This document shows positions 1-7,171 of a DNA stretch of 29,158 nt, in pieces. Origin of the DNA: JALYQB01 sp035640155 (GTDB lineage Bacteria; Actinomycetota; Actinomycetes; Mycobacteriales; Pseudonocardiaceae); NCBI GenBank assembly GCA_035640155.1, contig DASQWR010000029.1, positions 1 through 29,158 of the forward strand. The letters run 5' to 3'. The notes below the pieces were generated by a model. The model was not told the DNA's origin, did not search any database, and saw only the letters and a program-made list of their open reading frames with translations. Numbering within the stretch: the first letter of the stretch is position 1; every line of letters starts with the position of its first letter. A program made the position numbers and the translations under genes.

Positions 1-1
1 C

Positions 2-79
2 TGGGGCGCGCTGGGCGTGCTGCTGGCGTGGGCACTCGGGTCCGGCGTCCTCGCCGCCCGCACCCTGCGCCTGTCCTGA
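2..79 (+). CDS. C-terminal end of a membrane protein, probably an ABC-2 type permease (partial)
   Basis: The open frame enters from the left edge and stops with TGA at 77-79. The 25 visible residues are a hydrophobic, Leu/Ala/Gly-rich helix beginning WGALGVLLAW and a short basic tail ending RTLRLS. That is the usual look of the last transmembrane helix of an ABC-2 type permease. In related actinobacteria a drug-type ABC transporter lies beside the heme A synthase gene, which fits ctaA further down this window. Too little is present to name a substrate, and another polytopic membrane protein is possible. Confidence 0.45.
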   Translation, partial: WGALGVLLAWALGSGVLAARTLRLS

Positions 80-127
80 ATCAGTAGCGTCCGGTTGAAG
101 CCCTCGCCCCGACTGACCGTCGCCGGC

Positions 128-245
128 CTAAACGTGCAGGTAATCGGCGATCTCCATCGCGAACCGGTCGAAGTCACCGAGCCGGGTGCGCAGCAGCTCA
201 TGCACACGCTCGGGTTCGGCCTGGTAGTCCGCTAGCGGGGGCAGA
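128..245 (-). pseudogene. C-terminal scrap of an unidentified gene
   Basis: On the minus strand a frame ending with TAG at 130-128 reads as normal protein for about 38 residues (ending MEIADYLHV), with G/C in most third codon positions. Further upstream, beyond about 245, this frame runs opposite a better + strand coding frame and no longer looks coding. The simplest reading is the 3' end of a gene whose body has been lost. I do not recognise the family. A chance open frame is the main alternative. Confidence 0.3.
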
Positions 246-247
246 CG

Positions 248-899
248 ATGCAGATCCGTCCTTTGCCCGGCTACTTCGCTGCTCAGCGCGAGGACCTGCT
301 CGTCGGTGCCTTTCCTCGTCGCCAGCCCGAGCCGGCGCTGTCCTTCGTCTGCCTCGCTGCCAAGGGAAGGAAAGCCACCACCCGTTTCGCCAAGGCCGAG
401 TTCACCTACCTGTCTCAGGTCGACCCGTTGCCTGTCACTCAGTGGCTCAACGCCGTGCCCGCGCAGTTCCGGTCGCACCTTGAGTACGCGATCGAGAGGA
501 CGGGGCGTCCCATTCCACCCGGGACGTGGACGCACGCGCGCGAGGCCCTTGTGGCGCTGCGACCTGAGGTAAGGGACCACCTTGTGAAGCTGGAGGCGAT
601 TCTCGACGCACGCTTCGAGCTGACGCAGCGGGAGCAGGAGGTGCTGCAGGAGCAGAAGGACGCTGTCGGCGTAGCCCTCTCGGTCGCCCGCATCAACCGA
701 GCACCGTTGGCAGTGTGGATGAAGCCGGTGGAGAAGGCACCGTTCCTCACCGGCGTTGCACCAGGGGACACCCGAGAGGACGTCCTGGTGATCCACGACG
801 CCACCCGCGTTCCTGGATAGGTGACGGCGGGCGAGCCGTACATCGGCGTCACGCAGTTCTCCGACGCCGCTGGCAACGCGCTGACGGTGATGAACGTGC
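248..899 (+). pseudogene. N-terminal part of an uncharacterised protein, interrupted by an in-frame TAG and truncated
   Basis: ATG 248 opens a frame of 190 codons that stops at TAG 818-820. The same frame continues without interruption past the TAG (VTAGEPYIGVTQFSDAAGN...) to about codon 217, with nearly every third base G or C, so the TAG looks like a nonsense mutation (for example TGG to TAG) inside a once longer gene. Coding character ends near 899, where minus-strand oxidase sequence begins. The protein is soluble and mixed alpha/beta in character, with no signal peptide or membrane segment. I do not recognise a domain. A genuine 190-aa protein ending at 820 cannot be excluded. Confidence 0.5.
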
Positions 900-1370
900 T
901 GGCAACGGATCGGAGTTCGACCATGCCACCAGCGTGACGTAACCGGTCGCCCAGGTACGCGAGGTAGCGGGGCATGTCCACCAGGGGCGCGATGTAGTGC
1001 GTGCCGTACCGGTACCCCGGTGGCAGCTCGTCATCGATGCAGGGCCGGCGGCCAGGCAGGAGGTGCGCCCAATCAGGCGGGTTGTGATGCACGCCCGAGA
1101 CGTCGATTCCGGAGGCGAGGCGCACGCCAGTCCGGGGGTCGGCTGCGAGTCGCTCAACGTGGTGAGCGAGTGCTCGGCCCAGCGGAGCACTCGTTGACGG
1201 GGTTCGACGAGCCACGGCCCCCACAGTGCACCGGCGACCGCAGATGCCGTGGCCTCCGGTGGCTCGGCCGTGTACACCTGCGCTGGGTGGCCGGCTTCTG
1301 CGAGGGTGACGGCGGTCGTCAAGCCGGCGACTCCGGCTCCGATGACCAGGATCGGTAGCCCTGGGTCCAT
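900..1370 (-). pseudogene. FAD-dependent D-amino-acid-oxidase-type oxidoreductase, truncated and frameshifted
   Basis: ATG 1370 starts MDPGLPILVIGAGVAGLTTA, a Rossmann FAD-binding GxGxxGL motif followed by an acidic strand end, then the ASAVAGALWGPW stretch typical of DAO-family flavoproteins. The frame is good to WAEHSL near 1175. The recognisable continuation (AHHVERLAADPRTGVRLASG, later PPGYRYGTHYIAPLVDMPRY) is in another frame, so about one base is missing near 1170. Family similarity ends near 900 after roughly 155 residues, whereas these oxidases are about 300 residues long, so the substrate-binding half is gone. The start overlaps the stop of the upstream regulator gene as TGATG, a former translationally coupled pair. 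No active enzyme is expected. Confidence 0.75.
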
Positions 1371-2600
1371 CAGGCTGACACCGGTTGGCGGGCGACCGCG
1401 CGGTCGAGCGCTGGCAGGAAGTCCCGGACGTACTCGTTATTGCTGGCACGGCGCAGCCGGCGGGCGAGCATCCGCAAGACATCGGCGCTGCGGGCCGACT
1501 GCACGCAGTCGAGCCTGGCAAGGGTGAGTTGCCCGGTGGCGCACGCCTGCTCGAAGTCGCCACGGCAGGCCGTCGCGACAGACAGCCATGCGCCTTCGAA
1601 CAGAGCACGGCGCTGCGACGGATGGTCCAGTGGCAGGTCGTGGGCACCGGTACGCAGCAGCTGCTCGCCACGCCGCAGCAGGGACCGGTGGGCTGAGCGG
1701 TCACCTGCGCTGGTGGCGAGCGCACCTGCATGGGCGAGGGAGTATCCGGCCTGAGTGTCGAGGTGGTTGGGGGTGAGGTAGTACATCCAGGCCGGATCCT
1801 TGTTCGGGTCACGACTGGTCATCTGGTCCAGCCCGCTGCGTAGGCACGTTCGAAGTCGTCGAGCCGTCCGGCGACGGCGTAGCCGTAGGCAAGGCGGGTC
1901 TGCACCGAGGCGCCCATGCCTGCGGACGCGGTGGCGGCGACACGGGCGGAGGCCTCTCCCAGGGGGACCGCGTCGGCGGGACAGCCGCGGCTCGCAGCCT
2001 GGAATGCAAGGTCGCCTAGCACGTGTGCAGCCATGGAGTGGTACCCGACCTCGCGTGCCGCCCGCAGCGCTGTGAACAGGTACCGCTGGGCCAGGCCGTG
2101 CTTTCCAGCGTCCAGCGCCATCCACCCGGCAAGCTGTGCGAGTTCGGCAAGGGCTGCAAACAGCCGCAGCTCGACGGAACCCGGGTGCACTCCCTCGCAC
2201 AGCAGCAGGGCGACCGTGCAGTTGCGCCCCCACGTAAGGGAGATGGGCCCCGCCGCCGTTGGCATCGTCGAGTCGCTGGAGCATCGGGATGCTCTGCTCG
2301 ATTTGGTCCAACAGCGGGTTGCCGGCACAGCCACCGTTGAGCGCGTTGGTCAGCCGGTCCTGTTCTGCGGTGGGCCAGGCAGTGGCGATAGAGGTCAGGG
2401 CGGTGCCAGATACGGCCAGGAAGTGCCGTCGGTCGAGCAGCCCCGCGCGCACCCAGTCATCGAGCAGTCCCATGGTCCCGTACGCGACCACGGCAGGCCC
2501 ATCTCGAAGTCGGGTCGAGTGGGCAGTGGGTGCGGGCGGGCGGCGGTCCCGACGTCCAGCACCGCGGCGAGCTGCCCTGGGATGTCGCGCCAGTCCCAGC
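1370..2600 (-). pseudogene. TPR-type (XRE-associated) regulator-like gene, multiply frameshifted
   Basis: The protein can be followed only by changing frame. It starts with GWDWRDIPGQLAAVLDVGTA (near 2590-2470, no start codon in frame). It moves to a frame with GLLDDWVRAGLLDRRHFLAV, the RR-F motif that often follows the DNA-binding part of these regulators. Near 2220 it changes again into TVALLLCEGVHPGSVELRL and a run of TPR-like helices. Near 1835 it returns to LDQMTSRDPNKDPAWMYYLT and continues to the stop at 1370. The final 155 codons are intact. It resembles the alpha-helical sensor part of actinobacterial XRE-TPR regulators, but no N-terminal HTH is readable. Its stop overlaps the start of the oxidase gene. 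Sequencing error could explain one shift but hardly three. Confidence 0.65.
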
Positions 2601-2655
2601 CCGCTGGCGTTCATGCCAACCGCAGACCGTCGAACTGTACTGCGAGGGCGGCGTC

Positions 2656-2865
2656 GTGACCAGCAGCGGCCACTGCGCCCGCGGCGCGATCACCGACCGC
2701 ACCGGCATGTGGCGCCGCCGCAACACTCGCCGACACCCTGACCCGGCCGGGCTGTGCCGCTCCCGAATGCCGCAGCCCGTCCGTACGCGGTTGGTGGCGG
2801 GCATTTCCCTCACCCCGGTGCCCGCCACCACCCGCGTTTCCACCCGGCGAGCCGGGCATGAGTGA
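2656..2865 (+). CDS. Possible small Arg-rich protein, possibly a 5'-truncated gene
   Basis: GTG 2656, with a GAGGGCGG stretch a few bases upstream, opens 69 codons ending at TGA 2863-2865. Third positions are almost all G or C in this frame, also for about 12 codons upstream of the GTG, so the original gene may have started earlier and lost its 5' end. The product (VTSSGHCARGAITDRTGMW..., two Cys, many Arg) matches no family I know. It overlaps the next gene by 8 bases (ATGAGTGA), which suggests co-translation. Confidence 0.38.
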   Translation: MTSSGHCARGAITDRTGMWRRRNTRRHPDPAGLCRSRMPQPVRTRLVAGISLTPVPATTRVSTRRAGHE

Positions 2866-3190
2866 GGCACTCGACCGGGTTTGTGACCTGCGCCGCGCTG
2901 AGTTCGGCTTCCTGCCCCACTACGAGGATCACGGGCAGATCCTCGCCTTGCAGGCCCTGCGGGTCCGCGCCGGGCACATCGAGACCGTCCTCATCTACGG
3001 CGAGCACGAAGCGCTGGGCGCCCGCTGCCGCGACGACGAACACGCCGCCGTGGTCTGGCACAAGGCCAGCTCCACCGCCGAGGTCATCGCGGCCCTGCTC
3101 GACCTACCGGTACCCGGAACCCGGCACGCACCGGCACTCGCCCGCACGGCACCCACCGGCCTGTGGCTCCCACCCACCTCCAGCCAGTGA
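2858..3190 (+). CDS. Conserved-looking hypothetical protein, 110 aa
   Basis: ATG 2858 lies inside the end of the preceding small ORF (8-base overlap), so translation is probably coupled. The first 80 residues look like a compact alpha/beta protein: an Arg/Glu-rich helix, the strand HIETVLIYGEHEALGARC, then AAVVWHKASSTAEVIAALLDL. The tail is Pro/Thr-rich and probably disordered. There is no signal peptide or membrane helix. Codon use is typical for the genome, and the gene is uninterrupted, unlike its left neighbours. It ends 4 bases from the convergent hicB-like gene. I do not recognise a function. Confidence 0.55.
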   Translation: MSEALDRVCDLRRAEFGFLPHYEDHGQILALQALRVRAGHIETVLIYGEHEALGARCRDDEHAAVVWHKASSTAEVIAALLDLPVPGTRHAPALARTAPTGLWLPPTSSQ

Positions 3191-3194
3191 CCCA

Positions 3195-3413
3195 TCAGGC
3201 GGCATCCACGGTGGTGGCGCTCACCGTGGACGGCTCGGGCAGGGGCTCATCCCGCTCGCGCATAACGTCGAGATGAAGGCGGATGGCCTCCTTCATCTCG
3301 GACAACGCATCGGCCTCGGTGTCACCGAGAGCAACGCAGCCTGGCACGTCCGGGCTCCATGCACCGTAACCACCGTCATCAGCCCACTCGATGATGATTG
3401 TGAAGGTGCTCAC
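3195..3413 (-). CDS. hicB: HicB-family antitoxin-like protein without a HicA partner
   Basis: The 72-aa product begins MSTFTIIIEWADDGGYGAWSP (GTG start at 3413 with AGGAGG upstream) and continues with DVPGCVALGDTEADALSEMKEAI. This is the HicB partial RNase H-like fold: strand, Asp/Gly turn, then the PDVPGC.A.GDT..EAL hallmark and a helix. HicB proteins usually neutralise HicA, a small dsRBD-like mRNA interferase encoded next to it. No HicA-like frame exists in the 89 bp towards ctaA or downstream, where the convergent 110-aa gene begins 4 bases away. No C-terminal DNA-binding domain is present. It is probably a solitary HicB of unknown role. Confidence 0.82.
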   Translation of the reverse strand: MSTFTIIIEWADDGGYGAWSPDVPGCVALGDTEADALSEMKEAIRLHLDVMRERDEPLPEPSTVSATTVDAA

Positions 3414-3490
3414 CGTGGCCTCCTGTCGAGCCGATGCCGGACCTGACGGTGGAGCACTGGCGGGTCGGTGAGTGAAGGCGGAGGCGGCCG

Positions 3491-3496
3491 TACGAT
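3491..3496 (+). promoter_or_regulatory. TANNNT -10 box 6 nt before the ctaA start (leaderless mRNA likely)
   Basis: TACGAT ends 6 nt before GTG 3503, and no Shine-Dalgarno sequence precedes the GTG. In actinobacteria a TANNNT box at this distance typically places the transcription start on the first base of the start codon. No convincing -35 was seen. Confidence 0.6.
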
Positions 3497-3502
3497 CGAG
3501 CC

Positions 3503-4519
3503 GTGCTCGCCCGTATCCCGGCTCCCCCGCTCGCGCTCCGCCGGGCCGTCGCGATCGCCGCCGTGATCACCCAGGCCGGGATCGCGGTCACCGGGTCAGT
3601 GGTGCGGGTGACCGGCTCCGGACTGGGTTGCCCCACCTGGCCGCAGTGCTTCCCCGGCAGCCTCACCCCAGTACCCCATGCCGAGATCGCCGCGGTCACC
3701 CAGTGGATCGAGTTCGGGAACCGGTTGTTCACCTTCCTCGTCGGGTTCGTCGCGTTGGGCTGCCTGGTTCTCGCGTTGCTGGTCCGGTCACGCCGGCGTC
3801 GGCTCGTGCTCCTCGCCGCGACGATGCCGGTCGGGGTGCTCGTGCAGGCCGTCCTCGGCGGCATCCTGGTGCGTACCGGGCTGGCCTGGTGGAGCGTCGC
3901 GCTGCACTTCCTGATCTCCATGGTGCTGGTGTGGCTCGCGGTGCTGCTGGTGGCCGCGTTCGGGGAGGACGACGGGCCACCGAGGTGGCTGATCCCCCGC
4001 CCGCTGCGCGCGCTGCTGGTGACGGCCACCGCAGTACTGGCCGCGTTGCTCGTCGCCGGCACCATGGTCACCGCCGCCGGCCCGCACGCCGGAGATGCCG
4101 ACACTCCCCGGCTCGACGTCGACATCCCCACCCTGGTGCAGTTGCACGCCAACCTGCTGTTCGGCTACCTCGGGTTGCTGATCGGGCTGGGCTTCGCGCT
4201 GCGCGCGGTGGGGGTGCCGGCCCGGACCGGGCGCCGTTACCGGCTGCTGGTCGGGGTGGTGCTGGCGCAGGGTTCGCTCGGAGTCGTGCAGTACGCCACT
4301 GGCGTGCCCGAGGTGCTGGTGTCGCTGCACGTGCTCGGCGCGGCGCTGGTCGTGGTGGCGATGGCGGGACTGTGGACCGGCTGCCGGGACCGCGGTACCG
4401 GGATCCGACCCAGCGGTGCGGGGGCGGAACCCAGCTGTGCCGGATCCCGGCCCGGTGCGCCGGTCTGGAATGAACCGCAACCCGCGAGTGACCAGACCCC
4501 GGAGCGCGCCGCGACGTAG
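3503..4519 (+). CDS. ctaA: Heme A synthase (COX15/CtaA)
   Basis: Integral membrane enzyme that oxidises the C8 methyl group of heme O to a formyl group, giving heme A for aa3-type cytochrome c oxidase. The 338-aa protein has about eight hydrophobic helices. The first loop carries the conserved pair in GLGCPTWPQC (about C43 and C49), followed by WIEFGNRLF. Heme-liganding His candidates sit in SVALHFL (about 135), LVQLHANLLFG (about 215) and LVSLHVLG (about 275). GTG 3503 is chosen because it begins just before the first helix and directly follows a TANNNT box. The last 45 residues form a hydrophilic Gly/Pro/Ser tail containing an internal repeat. The matching farnesyltransferase gene ctaB lies about 3 kb away on the other strand. 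Confidence 0.95.
   Translation: MLARIPAPPLALRRAVAIAAVITQAGIAVTGSVVRVTGSGLGCPTWPQCFPGSLTPVPHAEIAAVTQWIEFGNRLFTFLVGFVALGCLVLALLVRSRRRRLVLLAATMPVGVLVQAVLGGILVRTGLAWWSVALHFLISMVLVWLAVLLVAAFGEDDGPPRWLIPRPLRALLVTATAVLAALLVAGTMVTAAGPHAGDADTPRLDVDIPTLVQLHANLLFGYLGLLIGLGFALRAVGVPARTGRRYRLLVGVVLAQGSLGVVQYATGVPEVLVSLHVLGAALVVVAMAGLWTGCRDRGTGIRPSGAGAEPSCAGSRPGAPVWNEPQPASDQTPERAAT
4398..4450 (+). repeat. 10-bp inverted repeat inside the ctaA 3' end
   Basis: CCGGGATCCG at 4398-4407 is perfectly complementary to CGGATCCCGG at 4441-4450 across a 33-nt loop. The loop holds an imperfect 21-bp direct repeat encoding RPSGAGA / EPSCAGS. It lies in the hydrophilic C-terminal tail of CtaA. It could be only repeat expansion, or a transcription-attenuating stem before the next gene. 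Confidence 0.55.
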
Positions 4520-4547
4520 GCGACGTGGCCCAGACACCAGCAGGGGA

Positions 4548-4560
4548 CACTAGGTTGGAC
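4548..4560 (+). promoter_or_regulatory. Extended -10 region (CACTAGGTTGGAC) before the DUF885 gene
   Basis: TAGGTT at 4551-4556 ends 8 nt before GTG 4565, with no Shine-Dalgarno between, so a leaderless transcript is likely. The same 13-mer recurs at 8853-8865 upstream of tkt. Confidence 0.55.
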
Positions 4561-4564
4561 TCCT

Positions 4565-6184
4565 GTGACCGCCGATCCCCCGCCCCAGACCGAGCTCGAC
4601 GCCTACCTGCAGTGGTACTTCGAACAGCATCCCGTGCACGCCGACGCCCTCGGTGCTCCGGGCCACTCCGGCCGCCTCGGTGACTTCACCGCTGGCGCCT
4701 ACGAGGGCCGCGAGCGGGAGACTGCTCGCTGGCTCTCCCGGATGGAGGCACTGGACGGCGCCACGCTGACTGCGGACGCGCGCATCGACCGTGACCTGGT
4801 GGTCGCGATGCTGCGCGGGCAGCTGCTGCTCGCCGGCTGGCCGGCGTGGCGACGCGACCCGTCCGAGTACCTCGGGCCGGTGTTCGCCGGCCTGTTCCTG
4901 CCCTTCCTGCACCGGCTGACTCCCGAGGACGAGCGGGTGGAGGCCGTCGCGGCGCGGCTCGGCGAGGTGCCGGAGGTGCTGCAGGCGTGCCGGGACAACC
5001 TGGACCCCGAGCTTGCCGCGCCGCTGCTGGTCCGCCGCGCGCTCGGGCAGGCCGCCGCGGGTGCCGCGTTCGTCACCCAGGTGCTGCCCGCCGAGGTGGC
5101 CGACGACGGCCTGCGCGCCCGGCTGGCCGACGCCGCCGTGCCCGCCGCGGAGGCGTTCGCGACCACGGTGGCGTTCCTGGAGGAGCTCGCGGATCGCGCC
5201 GCCGGGGACTGGCGGATGGGCGAGGAGCTGTACTCGGGCCTGCTGCTCAAGCGGGAGCTGCTCGGCTACGGCGCCGGCGAGCTGCACGAGCGCGGTGAGC
5301 GCGCCTGGGGCGAGCTCGACGAGCAGCTGCGCGAGCTGGCACCGCGGGTGCCCGGCGGCAGCGGCGACTGGCGGGCCACGATGGGCGCGCTGCAGGCCGA
5401 CCACCCGCCCACCCTCGAGGCGATGCGCGCGGAGTACGAGGCCGAGACCGGGCGGGCGCGCGCATTCCTGGCCGAGCGTGAGCTGGTGAGCTTCGCTGAC
5501 GGCGAGGCCTGCCGGGTGGTTCCCGCACCGGCCTACCAGCGCCCGGTGCTCGCCGTCGCCTCGTACCTGCAGCCCCCGGCGCTGACGGCGTCGCGCACCG
5601 GGCACTTCTTCGTGCCGTTCACCGCGGACGGCGCCGACGACGAGACGATCGCCCAGCGGCTGCGGACCAACGCCCGCGCGCAGCTGCCGACGATCTCGGT
5701 GCACGAGGCGTACCCGGGGCATCACTGGCACCTGTCCTGGACGGCGGGACGGACCTCGCCGGTGCGCGCGGTGCACCGCAGCTCCTACTTCACCGAGGGC
5801 TGGGCGCTCTACGTCGAGGGCATGATGCGCGAGCAGGGTTACTTCGCCGACCCGGCGCACGAGCTGGCCCACCTCGACGCCCGGATCCTGCGCGCGGCCC
5901 GGATCGTGGTGGACACCGCGCTGCACTGCGGCGACATGGAGCCGTCGGCAGCGGAGGAGTTCATGGTCACCCGGGCGTCGCTGACCCCGGACACCGCAGC
6001 CGTCGAGGTCACCCGGTACTGCGCGTGGCCCACCCAGGCGCCCTCCTACCTCACCGGGAGCCTCGAGATCGAGCAGCTGCGACGGGAGTGGACGGGCGGT
6101 CTGCGGGAGTTCCACGACACGCTCGCCGGATCGGGCTGCCTGCCGCTCGGCCTGGTCCGCCGCGCCCTGGCCGGGGGGTCGTAG
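4565..6184 (+). CDS. DUF885 family protein (putative zinc peptidase)
   Basis: The 539-aa soluble protein matches the DUF885 family (about 540-600 aa), predicted metallopeptidases. Near residues 379-388 it has the family signature VHEAYPGHHW, an HExxPGHH type zinc site, and about 25 residues later YFTEGWALYVE, which supplies the downstream Glu. FFVPFT and a C-terminal SYLTGSLEIEQLR also fit. No signal peptide is visible, so it should be cytoplasmic. Substrate is unknown for most members. GTG 4565 sits 8 nt after a TANNNT box. The gene stands alone between ctaA (45 bp upstream) and the quinone oxidoreductase gene (12 bp downstream), which has its own -10 box. Confidence 0.88.
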   Translation: MTADPPPQTELDAYLQWYFEQHPVHADALGAPGHSGRLGDFTAGAYEGRERETARWLSRMEALDGATLTADARIDRDLVVAMLRGQLLLAGWPAWRRDPSEYLGPVFAGLFLPFLHRLTPEDERVEAVAARLGEVPEVLQACRDNLDPELAAPLLVRRALGQAAAGAAFVTQVLPAEVADDGLRARLADAAVPAAEAFATTVAFLEELADRAAGDWRMGEELYSGLLLKRELLGYGAGELHERGERAWGELDEQLRELAPRVPGGSGDWRATMGALQADHPPTLEAMRAEYEAETGRARAFLAERELVSFADGEACRVVPAPAYQRPVLAVASYLQPPALTASRTGHFFVPFTADGADDETIAQRLRTNARAQLPTISVHEAYPGHHWHLSWTAGRTSPVRAVHRSSYFTEGWALYVEGMMREQGYFADPAHELAHLDARILRAARIVVDTALHCGDMEPSAAEEFMVTRASLTPDTAAVEVTRYCAWPTQAPSYLTGSLEIEQLRREWTGGLREFHDTLAGSGCLPLGLVRRALAGGS

Positions 6185-6187
6185 GCT
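6182..6187 (+). promoter_or_regulatory. TANNNT -10 box 9 nt before the quinone oxidoreductase start
   Basis: TAGGCT overlaps the stop codon of the DUF885 gene and ends 9 nt before ATG 6197. No Shine-Dalgarno precedes the ATG, so this gene may also give a leaderless mRNA independent of its upstream neighbour. Confidence 0.5.
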
Positions 6188-6196
6188 GCGCTCCCT

Positions 6197-7171
6197 ATGC
6201 GTGCCATCCAGGTCACCGAGTACGGCGGTCCCGACGTCCTGCGGCTCCGCGAGCTGCCCGACCCGGAGCCCGGCGACGGGGAACTCCTCGTGCGGGCCGC
6301 GGCCTGCGGGGTCAACTACATCGACACCTACCACCGCTCCGGCGCCTATCCGGTGGAGCTGCCCTTCACCCCTGGGATGGAAGGCGCGGGCGTGGTGCGG
6401 GCCGTGGGCGGCGGCGTCGACGGGATGGGTGTGGGCGATCGGGTGGCGTGGGCCTCCACGACCGGCAGCTACGCGGAGCAGGTGCTGGTGCCGGCCGACC
6501 GGGCCGTCCCGGTGCCGGACGGGGTGGACGACGACGTGGCCGCGGCCGCGCTCCTGCAGGGCATGACCGCGCACTACCTCACGGTATCGACCTACCCGGT
6601 GCAGTCCGGTGACGCCGTGCTCGTGCACGCCGCGGCGGGCGGGGTGGGGCTGCTGCTCACCCAGCTCGCCACCACGCGGGGTGCCCGCGTGATCGGCACC
6701 GTCTCCACGGCGGAGAAGGAACGCCTCGCGCGGGATGCGGGTGCGGCCGAGGTGATCCGCTACACCGAGGTCGACGACCTGGCGGCCGAGGTGCGGGCGC
6801 GCACCGGCGGCGCGGGCGTCGCGGCGGTGTACGACGGCGTGGGAGCGACGACCTTCGACGCGAGCCTCGCCTCGCTGCGCCCGCGCGGGATGCTGGTGCT
6901 CTTCGGCGCCGCCAGCGGCCCGGTGCCCCCGGTGGACCCACAACGACTGAACGCCGCAGGCTCGGTGTTCCTCACCCGGCCACAGCTCGCCCACTACACG
7001 GCCACCCGGGAGGAGCTGACCTGGCGGGCCAGGGAGGTCTACGACGCGATGCGCGAGGGCTCGCTGCGGATCAGCGTCGGCGGCCGTTACCCGCTGGGCG
7101 ACGCGGAGCGCGCGCACGAGGACCTGCAGGGTCGCTGCACCAGCGGCAAACTGTTGCTGCTGCCGTGGTGA
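6197..7171 (+). CDS. qor: NADPH:quinone oxidoreductase (zinc-independent MDR family)
   Basis: The 324-aa protein is a medium-chain dehydrogenase/reductase of the QOR class, which reduces quinones with NADPH in one-electron steps. It lacks the zinc-binding Cys/His set of alcohol dehydrogenases. It has a GroES-like N-terminal half (VTEYGGPDVLRL, CGVNYIDTYHRSGAYPV, TPGMEGAGVV) and a Rossmann half with HAAAGGVGLLLTQLA near residues 142-156. The C-terminal SGKLLLLPW is typical. A qor gene beside ctaA/ctaB is common in actinobacteria. Its stop overlaps the GTG of the gtrA-like gene, so the two are probably co-translated. The physiological substrate is not known. Confidence 0.92.
   Translation: MRAIQVTEYGGPDVLRLRELPDPEPGDGELLVRAAACGVNYIDTYHRSGAYPVELPFTPGMEGAGVVRAVGGGVDGMGVGDRVAWASTTGSYAEQVLVPADRAVPVPDGVDDDVAAAALLQGMTAHYLTVSTYPVQSGDAVLVHAAAGGVGLLLTQLATTRGARVIGTVSTAEKERLARDAGAAEVIRYTEVDDLAAEVRARTGGAGVAAVYDGVGATTFDASLASLRPRGMLVLFGAASGPVPPVDPQRLNAAGSVFLTRPQLAHYTATREELTWRAREVYDAMREGSLRISVGGRYPLGDAERAHEDLQGRCTSGKLLLLPW

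Noticed and set aside
80..3450. Insertion sequence or prophage as source of the decayed patch
   Set aside because: No transposase, integrase, terminal inverted repeats, target duplication or tRNA attachment site could be seen.
3414..3502. A hicA gene next to hicB
   Set aside because: The interval is only 89 bp and no HicA-like sequence is readable in any frame.
4550..7117. 855-codon open frame on the minus strand opposite the DUF885 and qor genes
   Set aside because: It is a GC-rich antisense shadow: its sequence is low-complexity (Arg/His/Gly/Gln) and the + strand genes have clear family motifs.
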